A program made the translations under genes and the position numbers. Positions 1 through 7,527 of a DNA stretch of 20,335 nt are shown here, one piece after another; position 1 is the stretch's first letter, and each line of letters opens with the position of its first letter. The notes beneath the pieces are model-generated. The model was not told where the DNA came from and did not search any database. It saw nothing but the letters and a program-made list of their open reading frames with translations. Source of the DNA: JBHYGK01 sp051859045 (lineage in GTDB: Bacteria > Pseudomonadota > Gammaproteobacteria > Xanthomonadales > Xanthomonadaceae); the NCBI GenBank assembly GCA_051859045.1, contig JBHYGK010000035.1:1-20335 (forward strand), in the 5' to 3' direction.

Positions 1-771
1 TGGGCCGCGGCGCCGCGCCAGGACGGCCTCGGCCTGGGCCATCTCGCGCCCGAGCGCGTCGCGCCCGGCGCCAGCGCCGTGCGCGAGCAGCTGCAGGCCT
101 ACGGCCAGCTGTACGGCGGCGCGCCCCGGGACGCCGCGCCGGGCGCCGCCGCCGCGCCCGCGCTGCCCGCGGCCGGGCCCGACGACCCGCCGCCGCTGGG
201 CTACGCGCTGGCCCAGCTGCACGGCATCTTCGTGCTCGCCGAGAACGCGCAGGGCCTGGTGCTGGTGGACATGCACGCCGCGCACGAGCGCATCAGCTAC
301 GAGCGCCTGAAGGCCGCGCAGGACGGCGAGGGCATCCGGATGCAGCCGCTGCTGGTGCCGCTGGCGCTGGCCGTGGGCGAGCGCGAAGCCGACCTCGCCG
401 ACGAGCAGGCCGAGGCGCTGGCCGCGCTGGGCCTCGAGGTCCGCCGCAGCGGCCCGCAGGCGCTGAGCATCCGCGCCATCCCGGCCGTGCTCGAGGGCGT
501 GGACGCGCGCCAGCTGGTGCTCGACGTGCTGTCCGACCTGCGCGAGCAGGGCCGCAGCACGCGCGTGGAGGAGGCCCGCAACGCACTCCTCTCCACGATG
601 GCCTGCCATGCCTCGGTGCGCGCCAACCGCCGCCTCACGCTGCCCGAGATGAACGCCCTGCTGCGCGACATGGAGGCCACCGAGCGCAGCGGGCAGTGCA
701 ACCACGGCCGGCCGACCTGGGTCCAGCTCAGCCGCGCCGACCTCGACCGCCTGTTCCTGCGAGGACGCTGA
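1..771 (+). CDS. mutL: DNA mismatch repair protein MutL, C-terminal part (5' end outside window)
   Basis: The frame is open from base 1 to the TGA at 769-771, giving 256 visible residues. MutL couples MutS mismatch recognition to strand nicking and excision. An Ala/Pro-rich linker (about residues 30-63) is followed by the C-terminal dimerisation domain. This domain carries a DxHAxxExxxxE-type motif, DMHAAHERISYE, starting near visible residue 90. Further on are the block ACHASVRANRRLTLPEMNAL and then CNHGRP near residue 233. These are the metal-binding motifs of MutL proteins with intrinsic endonuclease activity, which E. coli MutL lacks. The N-terminal GHKL ATPase domain lies upstream of the window, so this is an edge truncation and not a broken gene. 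Its stop overlaps the next ATG (TGATG), suggesting translational coupling. Family assignment is secure; nicking activity is inferred from the motifs. Confidence 0.96.
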   Translation, partial: WAAAPRQDGLGLGHLAPERVAPGASAVREQLQAYGQLYGGAPRDAAPGAAAAPALPAAGPDDPPPLGYALAQLHGIFVLAENAQGLVLVDMHAAHERISYERLKAAQDGEGIRMQPLLVPLALAVGEREADLADEQAEALAALGLEVRRSGPQALSIRAIPAVLEGVDARQLVLDVLSDLREQGRSTRVEEARNALLSTMACHASVRANRRLTLPEMNALLRDMEATERSGQCNHGRPTWVQLSRADLDRLFLRGR

Positions 772-1784
772 TGACCACCACGCCGCTCCGCCCGGTCGCC
801 CCGCCCACCGCGGCCCCCCGTGGCCCCCGCGGCCTCGCCGCCGCCGCGCTCGCGGCGCTGGCCGTCCTCGCGCTCGCCGGCTGCGGCGGCGGCGAGGAGG
901 CGCCGCCGCCCAATCCCGCCCGCGAGGCCGCCGAGCAGATGCGCCTGCGCCTGCACGCCGACGACGTCGAGCGCTGGCGCGCGGTGCGCCTCGAGCGCCT
1001 GCGCGCGCCGGACGGCTGGCTGTCGGTGTCGGGGCTGACCTGGCTCGACCCGGGCCGGCGCTTCGCCGGCGCGAGCGCCTCCAACGTGCTCCAGCTGGCC
1101 TCCGGCCCGCCGATGCTCGGGCTGTTCGACGTCCGCGAGGGCGGCGTGTGGTTCACGCCGGAGCGCGGGGTCAGCCTGACCCTCGACGGCGCGCCGCTGG
1201 CGCGCGGCACGGTGCGCCTGCGCACCGATCGCGACGAGGGCGGCGCCAGCGTGATCGGCTTCGCCGACGGCGGCCGCGCGCTGGTGGTCGAACGCGGCGG
1301 GCGTCTCGCGCTGCGCGTCTACGCGCCCGATGCCCCCGGCCTGCGCGACTTCCAGGGCCTCGAGCATTTCCCCACCGCCATCGATTGGCGGCTGGAGGCG
1401 CGCTTCGAGCCCGCCGAGGCCGGCGCCACCCTCTCGCTGGGCGACCTGATGGGCTACACCGAGGCGCTGCCGCTGGCCGGCGCGGTGGTGTTCGAGCGCG
1501 AGGGCGCCGAGCACCGCCTGCAGGCGGTGGACGAGGGCGACGGCCTGCTGCTGCTGGTCTTCGGCGACCTCACCAGCGGCCACAGCACCTACGGCCAGGG
1601 CCGCTACCTCTACGCCGAGCGCCCGGCGGATCCGTCCGCCCCGATGACCCTCGACTTCAACCTCGCCTACAACCCGCCCTGCGTCTTCAGCAACCACGCC
1701 AGCTGCCTGTTCGCGCCGGCGGAGAACCGCCTGCCGCTGCGGATCGAAGCCGGCGAGAAGCGCTACCTCGGAGGAGCCCGCTGA
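771..1784 (+). CDS. DUF1684-family lipoprotein
   Basis: A 337-residue protein. The ATG overlaps the mutL stop and has GAGGA at 761-765 as ribosome binding site. An in-frame open stretch extends further upstream, but it overlaps mutL and would bury the signal peptide, so I reject that start. Residues 20-38 form a lipoprotein signal peptide with lipobox LAGC, the lipidated Cys being C38, followed by a Gly/Glu/Pro linker. The rest matches the DUF1684 pattern: GWLSVSGLTW at about 82-91, and near the C-terminus a run containing DFNLAYNPPCVF, two further Cys and PAENRLPLRIEAGE. The family's biochemical role is unknown to me; the protein should sit in the envelope facing the periplasm. It is the middle gene of the mutL-DUF1684-traB unit. 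Context gives no functional hint beyond shared transcription. Confidence 0.88.
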   Translation: MTTTPLRPVAPPTAAPRGPRGLAAAALAALAVLALAGCGGGEEAPPPNPAREAAEQMRLRLHADDVERWRAVRLERLRAPDGWLSVSGLTWLDPGRRFAGASASNVLQLASGPPMLGLFDVREGGVWFTPERGVSLTLDGAPLARGTVRLRTDRDEGGASVIGFADGGRALVVERGGRLALRVYAPDAPGLRDFQGLEHFPTAIDWRLEARFEPAEAGATLSLGDLMGYTEALPLAGAVVFEREGAEHRLQAVDEGDGLLLLVFGDLTSGHSTYGQGRYLYAERPADPSAPMTLDFNLAYNPPCVFSNHASCLFAPAENRLPLRIEAGEKRYLGGAR

Positions 1785-2725
1785 TGACGGTCGATCGCGC
1801 CACCCCCCATGCCCCGGCCCGCCGCGGCGTCCTCGCCGTCCTGCTGGCGCTCGCGCTGGCCCTGCCCGGCGGCGCGGTCGCCGACGCCGGCGGCCCGCCC
1901 GTGCCGCTGCTGTGGAAGGCCGAGCGCGGCGGCAACACGGTCTACCTGCTCGGCTCGCTGCACGTGCTGCAGGCCTCGGACTACCCGCTGCATCCGGCGG
2001 TGGACGCGGCCTTCGAGGACGCCGAGCAGCTGGTGTTCGAGCTCGACCCGCAGGAGGTGCGTTCGCCCGCGCTGGCCGCCGAGATGATGCGCCGCGCGCG
2101 CTTCGAGGGCGGCGCCACGCTGCTGGGCTCGGTGCCGGAGGCCGAACGCGCCGCGCTGGCCGACGGCCTGCGCCGGCAGCAGCTGCCGCCGGAGATGGTC
2201 GACACCATGGAGCCGTGGTTCGTGGGCGTGATGCTGGCGCTGCGCGGCGCGATGCAGGCCGGCTTCGATCCCAACCTCGGCCTCGACGGCCACCTGATGC
2301 AGCGCGGCGAGGCGGCCGGCAAGCCGGCGATCGGGCTGGAGCGCGCCAGCGACCAGTTCGACGCCCTCGAGGCCCCGCCGCTGGACGAGCAGATCGCCGC
2401 GCTGCGGCAGTCGCTCGCGTCCGAGGACATCGGCGCCGAGCTGCGCACGCTGCACGCGCAGTGGCGCGCCGGCGACGCCGAGGCGCTCGAAGGCAGCCTG
2501 CTCGAGGAGCTGCGCGCGCTGCCGGGCACCTGGGAGGCGCTCAACGTCGAGCGCAACCAGCGCTGGCTGCCGCAGGTCGAGGCCATGCTGGCGCGCGGCG
2601 GCGACGACGACGCGCTGGTGGTCGTCGGCGCGCTGCACCTGCTGGGCGAGGAAGGCCTGGTGGAGCAGCTGCGCGCCCGCGGCGTCGCGGTGGAGCGCGT
2701 GGCCGGCCCCGCCGGCGCGCGCTGA
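1784..2725 (+). CDS. TraB/PrgY/GumN-family protein (TIKI-like), secreted
   Basis: A 313-residue protein starting at the ATG that overlaps the DUF1684 stop (TGATG), with GGAG in the preceding codons. Residues 14-35 look like a signal peptide ending near AVADA. The mature part starts with LLWKAERGGNTVYLLGSLH, whose GSLH (57-60) is the first GxxH motif. A second, GALH (282-285), lies in the block VVVGALHLLGEEGLVEQL near the C-terminus. Paired GxxH motifs mark the TraB/PrgY/GumN superfamily, whose animal TIKI members are metalloproteases. Bacterial GumN-like proteins are mostly uncharacterised, so a periplasmic hydrolase role is inference. The gene ends 7 nt from the convergent rnfB stop, and I see no U-tailed terminator between them. 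Confidence 0.9.
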   Translation: MTVDRATPHAPARRGVLAVLLALALALPGGAVADAGGPPVPLLWKAERGGNTVYLLGSLHVLQASDYPLHPAVDAAFEDAEQLVFELDPQEVRSPALAAEMMRRARFEGGATLLGSVPEAERAALADGLRRQQLPPEMVDTMEPWFVGVMLALRGAMQAGFDPNLGLDGHLMQRGEAAGKPAIGLERASDQFDALEAPPLDEQIAALRQSLASEDIGAELRTLHAQWRAGDAEALEGSLLEELRALPGTWEALNVERNQRWLPQVEAMLARGGDDDALVVVGALHLLGEEGLVEQLRARGVAVERVAGPAGAR

Positions 2726-2732
2726 GCCCCGC

Positions 2733-3272
2733 TCATCCGCCCGCGCCGCCCGGCGGCGCCGCGGGCAGCGCGATGCAGTCCACCGGGCAGGGCGGCACGC
2801 ACAGCCCGCAGCCGGTGCACAGGTCCTCGAGCACCACGTGCATCCGGCCGGGCGCGCCGATGATCGCGTCCACCGGGCAGGCGTCGATGCACTTGGTGCA
2901 GCCGATGCAGTCGGCCTCGACGATCCGCGCCACCCGCGGCGGCAGGGTCTCGCCGTGCGCGCGGTCCAGCGGCGGCGCCGGCACGCCCAGCAGCCCCGCC
3001 AGCGCGGCCACGCCGGCCTCCCCGCCCGGCGGGCACTGGTTGATCCGGGCCTCGCCGCGGGCGATCGCCGCGGCATAGGGTCGGCAGCCCGCGTAGTGGC
3101 ATTGGCCGCACTGGGTCTGCGGGAGCAGCGCATCGATCGCGTCCTCGAGCGCGGCCCGGCGCGCCTCCCCGGCGGCCCGGCGGCGCGCGCCCGCACGCGC
3201 CAGCCATGCGCCCAGCGCCGCGGCCACCAGGCCCGCGGCCCCCGCCTGCAGCGCGAGCGTGGCCAGGCTCAT
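2733..3272 (-). CDS. rnfB: RnfB/RsxB-type Fe-S electron transport subunit, without other rnf genes here
   Basis: A 179-residue protein with the RnfB domain order. A single hydrophobic N-terminal helix (about 3-25) is followed by a charged segment and a [4Fe-4S] domain with C55, C58, C63 and C80 (LLPQTQCGQCHYAGC). Two ferredoxin-type motifs follow: C122/C125/C128/C132 and C152/C155/C158/C162. In Rnf/Rsx complexes RnfB passes electrons between ferredoxin or NADH and membrane subunits; in E. coli Rsx keeps SoxR reduced. No rnfA, C, D, G or E gene lies in this window. The ATG overlaps the stop of the upstream membrane-protein gene by 4 nt, so the two are probably translationally coupled. Length is close to E. 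coli RsxB (192). The family is sure; the partner and direction of electron flow are unknown. Confidence 0.93.
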   Translation of the reverse strand: MSLATLALQAGAAGLVAAALGAWLARAGARRRAAGEARRAALEDAIDALLPQTQCGQCHYAGCRPYAAAIARGEARINQCPPGGEAGVAALAGLLGVPAPPLDRAHGETLPPRVARIVEADCIGCTKCIDACPVDAIIGAPGRMHVVLEDLCTGCGLCVPPCPVDCIALPAAPPGGAGG

Positions 3273-3949
3273 CCGCGCGCGGCGCCGAGGGCCAGCGCGG
3301 CCGCCAGCGACGCCGCCAGCGCCAGCAGCGACGCCGCGAGCAGCAGCGCCGGCGCGCCCCGCAGCGGCGCCGGCACGTCCACCAGCGCCAGGCGTGCGTG
3401 CAGCGCCAGCAGGGCCTCGGGACCCAGCGCGAGCACGGGGGCCGCGGCCAGCGCGGCGAGCGCGCCGGCCGCCAGCGCGGGCGCCAGCGGCAGGGCCGGG
3501 GGCAGGGCGGAGGCGATCGCGGCGGTGGCCAGCAGCGCGGCGATCGCCGCCAGCGCGCGCGCGAGCGGCGGGGTGCCCGCGATGGCGTCCGCGTCGGCGC
3601 CGGCGTCGCGCGGCGCGCGGCGCCAGGGGCGGGCCTGCAGGGTCGCCAGCAGCAGCGCCAGCAGCGGCAGGCGCCAGGACGCGACGGGATCGCCGGAGGC
3701 CAGCAGCGCGCGCGCCAGCAGCGCGTCGAGCGGCACCAGCGCGAGCGTGAGCCCGGCGCCCGCGAGGCCGAGGCGGCGGGCGAGGGCGGCCGCATCGGTC
3801 CGCGGCGTCGGCGGGACCGGTCCCGGCGGCGGTGCCAGCCGCTGCGCCAGCACCACGGCCTGCAGGGTCGCGGCGAGGCCGGCGGCCGCGATGCCGGCGC
3901 CGGCCGCGGCGGCCACCAGCCCGAGCCAGCCGGCGGGCAGCGCGCTCAT
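3269..3949 (-). CDS. Unrecognised Ala/Leu-rich multi-pass membrane protein
   Basis: I do not recognise this 226-residue protein. It has about five or six hydrophobic segments: residues 5-33, 60-85, 92-107, about 130-150, 155-185 and 203-224. A proline-rich loop (around 36-45) and a hydrophilic loop (about 108-124, with RRAPRDAGADAD) separate some of them. Alanine and leucine dominate, so composition alone will produce weak matches to many membrane families. It is called a real gene because its ATG (3947-3949) overlaps the transporter stop and its TGA (3269-3271) overlaps the rnfB ATG, both as 4-nt ATGA junctions. A membrane anchor or partner for RnfB is a possible role by position only. I do not see the RnfA, RnfD or RnfE sequence pattern. 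Confidence 0.72.
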   Translation of the reverse strand: MSALPAGWLGLVAAAAGAGIAAAGLAATLQAVVLAQRLAPPPGPVPPTPRTDAAALARRLGLAGAGLTLALVPLDALLARALLASGDPVASWRLPLLALLLATLQARPWRRAPRDAGADADAIAGTPPLARALAAIAALLATAAIASALPPALPLAPALAAGALAALAAAPVLALGPEALLALHARLALVDVPAPLRGAPALLLAASLLALAASLAAALALGAARG

Positions 3950-5289
3950 CGCGCCGGCGCGGCGGCCTCGGCGTTGCGCCGCGAGAGCACCACGCGGTAG
4001 GCCACCCAGGCCACGAAGGCGATCGCCTGCGCGCCGAGGATCAGCGTGGTGTCGGAGAAGATCACCAGCGGGCTGCAGGCCAGCAGCGCGGCGAAGCCGA
4101 GCGCGCGTTCGCCGGTGGTCGGGACCTTGCCCGGCCGGCCGAACAGCAGGCTCAGCGCGGCCGAGGCGTAGGCCACCACCACCAGCAGCACGACCATGTT
4201 GATCAGCGTGCCGAACTGCTCGCCGGCGGTCTTGGAGATCGACAGCACCGCGATGCCCGTCATCGCGCAGACCACGATCAGCAGGCCGCGGCCGGCGGCG
4301 CCGTTGGCGTTGAGCCGGCCGAACACGCGCGGCAGGAAGCCGCGCTGGGAGGCACGCGCACCGGATTCGCCGGTCACCAGCATCCAGCCGGCGAGGGTGC
4401 CGGTGGCCTTCAGCGCGGCGGCGGCGGCGATCACGATCGCGGCCCAGGGCCCGAAGATCTGACCGGCCACCAGCGCGAACGGGGCCTCCGAGCCGGCCAG
4501 GGTCTCGGCCGGGATGATGCCCATCACCAGCACCGAGCTGGCCAGGTACACCACGCCCGCGAGGCCGACGCCATACAGGGTGGCGCGCGGCACGTTCTTC
4601 TCGGGGTCCTTCACCACGCCGGCCACCATCGCGCTCGACTCCAGGCCGATGAAGGCCCAGAAGATCGGCGACAGCGCCCCGAACAGGCTCTGGAAGTCGC
4701 TGCTGGCGTTCTCCGCGCCGCCGTTCCACTCGGCGCCGGAGGTGTTCCAGCTCGCCGCGTACAGGCCGGCGTCGAAGTGGCCCCAGCCGAACAGCAGCAC
4801 CACCGCCACCGGCAGCAGGCCGAACACCAGCGCCACCGACTGGAACTTCGCCACCGGCTTCGGGCCCAGCAGGTTCAGGCCGAACACCAGCCAGATCAGG
4901 CCGATCTGGCCGTACAGCGCGGCGTCGCCGCCGGCCAGGGAGATGCCCGCGGCGCTGGCCGCGTAGCCGATCGCGGCCACGGCCACGGCGTTGTTGCCGA
5001 TCCAGCTCGAGATCCAGTACAGCGTGCTGGCCAGGAAGCCCATGTCGCGGCCCAGCGAGGGCCGCACGTAGTCGTCGGGCGACTCCAGCGCCGGGTAGTC
5101 GCGCGCGATCCGGGCGTAGGTGCTGCCCAGCACGATCGCGATCAGCGTCGCCACCACCCAGCTCAGGGTGGTGACGGTGCCGTAGGTGGCCAGCGTGGCG
5201 GGCAGCAGGAAGAAGCCCGAGCCGATCATGTTGTTGGCCACCATGAAGGTGGCGAGCAGCGGGCCGATGCGGCGCGTGGTGTCGGTCAT
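3946..5289 (-). CDS. APC-superfamily amino acid/polyamine antiporter, AdiC/PotE/CadB-like
   Basis: A 447-residue inner-membrane transporter, close in length to E. coli AdiC (445), with a 12-helix APC layout. The unwound first helix carries N20 and G23-S24-G25 (NNMIGSGFFLLPA), matching the AdiC substrate-binding region. Also conserved are Y91 (LYWISSWIGN), W211 and E217 (WAFIGLESS), VKDPEKNVPRAT just after, and W302 (LAGWML). These correspond to AdiC residues that bind arginine or gate transport, so a cationic amino acid, its amine product or a polyamine is a likely substrate. The exact substrate cannot be read from sequence, and no decarboxylase partner is nearby. A strong GGGGAGGG lies about 5-6 nt before the ATG. 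The gene starts 28 nt after metG and overlaps the next gene by 4 nt. Confidence 0.9.
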   Translation of the reverse strand: MTDTTRRIGPLLATFMVANNMIGSGFFLLPATLATYGTVTTLSWVVATLIAIVLGSTYARIARDYPALESPDDYVRPSLGRDMGFLASTLYWISSWIGNNAVAVAAIGYAASAAGISLAGGDAALYGQIGLIWLVFGLNLLGPKPVAKFQSVALVFGLLPVAVVLLFGWGHFDAGLYAASWNTSGAEWNGGAENASSDFQSLFGALSPIFWAFIGLESSAMVAGVVKDPEKNVPRATLYGVGLAGVVYLASSVLVMGIIPAETLAGSEAPFALVAGQIFGPWAAIVIAAAAALKATGTLAGWMLVTGESGARASQRGFLPRVFGRLNANGAAGRGLLIVVCAMTGIAVLSISKTAGEQFGTLINMVVLLVVVAYASAALSLLFGRPGKVPTTGERALGFAALLACSPLVIFSDTTLILGAQAIAFVAWVAYRVVLSRRNAEAAAPAR

Positions 5290-5317
5290 GATCCCTCCCC
5301 GAATCGATGGTGGCCGA

Positions 5318-7396
5318 TTACTTGACCGGCATGCCGGCGGTGGCGCCGGCGTCGGCGTCGAGCAGGAACAGGTCCGCGCCGCCGCTGCCGGCGGAGAGGA
5401 TCATTCCCTCGCTCAGGCCGAAGCGCATCTTGCGCGGGGCGAGGTTGGCGATGAACACGACGCGCCGGCCGACCAGGCGCTCGGGCTCGGCGTAGGCCTG
5501 GCGGATGCCCGAGAAGATCTGGCGCTCGCCCAGCTCGCCGGCGTCGAGCTTGAAGCGCAGCAGCTTGTCGGAGCCGTCCACGAAGCCGCACTCCAGCACC
5601 ACGCCGATGCGCAGGTCGAGCTTGGCGAAGTCCTCGATCGCGATCGTCGGCGCGGCGGCGGCGGCGGGCTGTGCGGGGGCGGCCGGGGCGGCGGGCGCCG
5701 CCGGGGTGGCCGGGGCCGGCGCGGCGTCCGCGGCGGCGGTCGGGGCGGGCTGCAGGCTGTCGGTGCTGTTGGCGGTCATCTGGGCGATCTGGCTCGGGTC
5801 GATGCGGGTCATGAGCGGCACGAAGGCGTTGATCGTGCGCCCGAGGAGGGGCTGGGCGAGGGCGTCGAAGCGCGCCAGCGGCGCGTCGAGGAAGGCCTCG
5901 GCCTTGGTGGTGAGCGCCGGCAGCACCGGCGCGAGCAGGCCGGCGAGCACGCGGAAGAGGTTCAGTCCCTGGGTGCACACGGCCTGCAGCTCGGCGTCGG
6001 CGCCTTCGCGCTTGGCGATCACCCACGGCTTGCGCTCGTCGATGTAGCGGTTGGCCTCGTCGGCCAGCGCCATCACCGCGCGGATCGCCGCGCCGGTCTC
6101 GCGCTTCGCGTACAGCGCGGCGATGGCCTCGGCCTCGGCGGCGAAGCGCGCGTACATCGCCGGCTCGGGCAGCGCGTCGGCCAGGCGGCCGTCGAAACGC
6201 TTGTGGATGAAGCCCGCGCAGCGGCTGGCGATGTTGACGAACTTGCCCACCAGGTCGGCGTTGACGCGCTGCACGAAGTCCTCGAGGTTGAGGTCGAGGT
6301 CGTCGACGCCCGGCGCGGACTTCGCGGCCAGGTAGTAGCGCAGCGCCTCCGGGTCGAGCCCGGCCTCGAGGTAGGTGCGGGCCTGGATGAAGGTGCCGCG
6401 GCTCTTGGACATCTTCTGCCCGTTCACCGTCAGGTAGCCGTTGACGTGCAGCCCCGAGGGCATGCGCAGGCCGACGCCGTGCAGCACGGCGGGCCAGAAC
6501 AGGCCGTGGAAGTTGACGATGTCCTTGCCGAGGAAGTGGTGCAGCTCGCCCGGGCGGGCCGGGTCGAGCAGCTCCTCGAGCGCCAGGCCGCGGCGCTCGG
6601 CCACCACCGACAGCGCGGTGAGGTAGCCGATCGGCGCGTCCAGCCAGACGTAGAAGAACTTGCCGGGGGCGCCGGGGATGCCGAAGCCGAAGTAGGGGGC
6701 GTCGCGCGAGATGTCCCAGTCGCGCAGCTCGGCGTCGAGCCACTCGCGCAGCTTGGCCTTGACCGCCGGGTGCGCCACGTCGCCGGCCAGCCAGGCCTGC
6801 AGCGCGGCCTGGAAGTGCCCGACCTGGAAGAAGTAGTGCCCCGAGGAGCGCCGCTCGGGCGCCGCGCCGGAGACCATCGAGCGCGGATCCTTGAGCTCGG
6901 TGGCGTCGTAGGTGGCGCCGCAGACCTCGCAGTTGTCGCCGTACTGGTCCTCGGCGCCGCAGTTCGGGCAGCGGCCCTTGACGTAGCGGTCGGGCAGGAA
7001 CATCTGCTTGAGCGGGTCGTAGAACTGCTCGACCGCGCGCTCGGCGATGTGCCCGCCCGCGTGCAGCGCCGCGTAGATGCGCTCGGTGATGACGCGGTTG
7101 CGCGGGCTGTGGGTGGAGTCGTAGTGGTCGAAGGCGACGCCGAAGTCGGCGAAGTCGGCCTCGTGCGAGGCCTGGATGGCGGCGATGTAGGCCTCGGGCG
7201 TCAGCCCGGCCTTCTCGGCGGCCAGCATGATCGGGGTGCCGTGGGTGTCGTCGGCGCAGGCGAAGAGCACGTCGTCGCCGCGCATGCGCCGCGCGCGCAC
7301 CCAGACGTCGGCCTGGACGTAGCCCACGAGGTGGCCGAGGTGCAGCGGGCCGTTGGCGTAGGGCAGGGCGCAGGTGACGAGGACGGGGGCTGGCAT
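5318..7396 (-). CDS. metG: Methionyl-tRNA synthetase
   Basis: A 692-residue class I synthetase that charges tRNA-Met in the cytoplasm. The HIGH-type signature is HLGH at residues 19-22 (PYANGPLHLGHL). A zinc knuckle has C143, C146, C156 and C159. KMSKS is at 328-332. After the anticodon-binding helices comes a low-complexity Ala/Pro linker. The C-terminal tRNA-binding domain of the Trbp111/EMAPII type starts about residue 583 (DFAKLDLRIG) and supports dimerisation. The ATG at 7394-7396 puts the catalytic domain at the usual N-terminus (MPAPVLVTCALPYANG). An upstream in-frame extension of 24 residues is open but has no family support. No Shine-Dalgarno is evident. A GATAAT hexamer at 7425-7430 could be the -10 of its own promoter. 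The transporter gene follows after 28 nt. Confidence 0.98.
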   Translation of the reverse strand: MPAPVLVTCALPYANGPLHLGHLVGYVQADVWVRARRMRGDDVLFACADDTHGTPIMLAAEKAGLTPEAYIAAIQASHEADFADFGVAFDHYDSTHSPRNRVITERIYAALHAGGHIAERAVEQFYDPLKQMFLPDRYVKGRCPNCGAEDQYGDNCEVCGATYDATELKDPRSMVSGAAPERRSSGHYFFQVGHFQAALQAWLAGDVAHPAVKAKLREWLDAELRDWDISRDAPYFGFGIPGAPGKFFYVWLDAPIGYLTALSVVAERRGLALEELLDPARPGELHHFLGKDIVNFHGLFWPAVLHGVGLRMPSGLHVNGYLTVNGQKMSKSRGTFIQARTYLEAGLDPEALRYYLAAKSAPGVDDLDLNLEDFVQRVNADLVGKFVNIASRCAGFIHKRFDGRLADALPEPAMYARFAAEAEAIAALYAKRETGAAIRAVMALADEANRYIDERKPWVIAKREGADAELQAVCTQGLNLFRVLAGLLAPVLPALTTKAEAFLDAPLARFDALAQPLLGRTINAFVPLMTRIDPSQIAQMTANSTDSLQPAPTAAADAAPAPATPAAPAAPAAPAQPAAAAAPTIAIEDFAKLDLRIGVVLECGFVDGSDKLLRFKLDAGELGERQIFSGIRQAYAEPERLVGRRVVFIANLAPRKMRFGLSEGMILSAGSGGADLFLLDADAGATAGMPVK

Positions 7397-7424
7397 CGGG
7401 TCGCGGGCGTCGGAAGGGCCGCGG

Positions 7425-7456
7425 ATTATCGCCGATCGGCGGGCCGAATGCCCGCC
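7425..7456 (-). promoter_or_regulatory. Candidate metG promoter region with adjoining dyad
   Basis: Read on the minus strand, GATAAT (7430 to 7425) matches the sigma-70 -10 consensus at 5 of 6 positions and lies 28 nt before the metG ATG. No good -35 hexamer is present at 16-18 nt. Just upstream is an inverted repeat with 7-bp arms GGCGGGC (7438-7444) and GCCCGCC (7450-7456) and a 5-nt loop. The rest of 7397-7527 holds the receptor gene's terminator. Confidence 0.35.
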
Positions 7457-7462
7457 CGCGGG

Positions 7463-7499
7463 CCCCAAAAGGAAAGCCCGGCGCGAGGCCGGGCTTCCC
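7463..7499 (-). terminator. Intrinsic terminator of the TonB-dependent receptor gene
   Basis: A perfect 9-bp stem, AAGCCCGGC at 7474-7482 and GCCGGGCTT at 7488-7496, encloses a 5-nt loop. On the minus strand it is followed by a T-rich run (TTTCCTTTT). It lies about 30 nt past the receptor stop codon at 7528. Stem, loop size and T tract together fit a rho-independent terminator separating the receptor from metG. Confidence 0.8.
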
Positions 7500-7527
7500 G
7501 TGGTGCAGCTGGCGACCTACCCGTGGA

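Noticed and set aside
1..771. MutL as a truncated pseudogene
   Set aside because: The frame runs open through the first base of the window, so the missing N-terminus is an edge effect.
297..1697. Minus-strand open frame antisense to mutL and the DUF1684 gene
   Set aside because: No signal or motif; the plus-strand products have clear family signatures and coupled starts.
2733..5289. A complete Rnf complex
   Set aside because: Only RnfB is recognisable. The two upstream membrane proteins are an APC transporter and an unknown, and do not show RnfA, D or E patterns.
7397..7468. 24-residue N-terminal extension of MetG
   Set aside because: The synthetase family starts directly at the PVLVTCALPYANG strand; the extension also overlaps the candidate -10 element.
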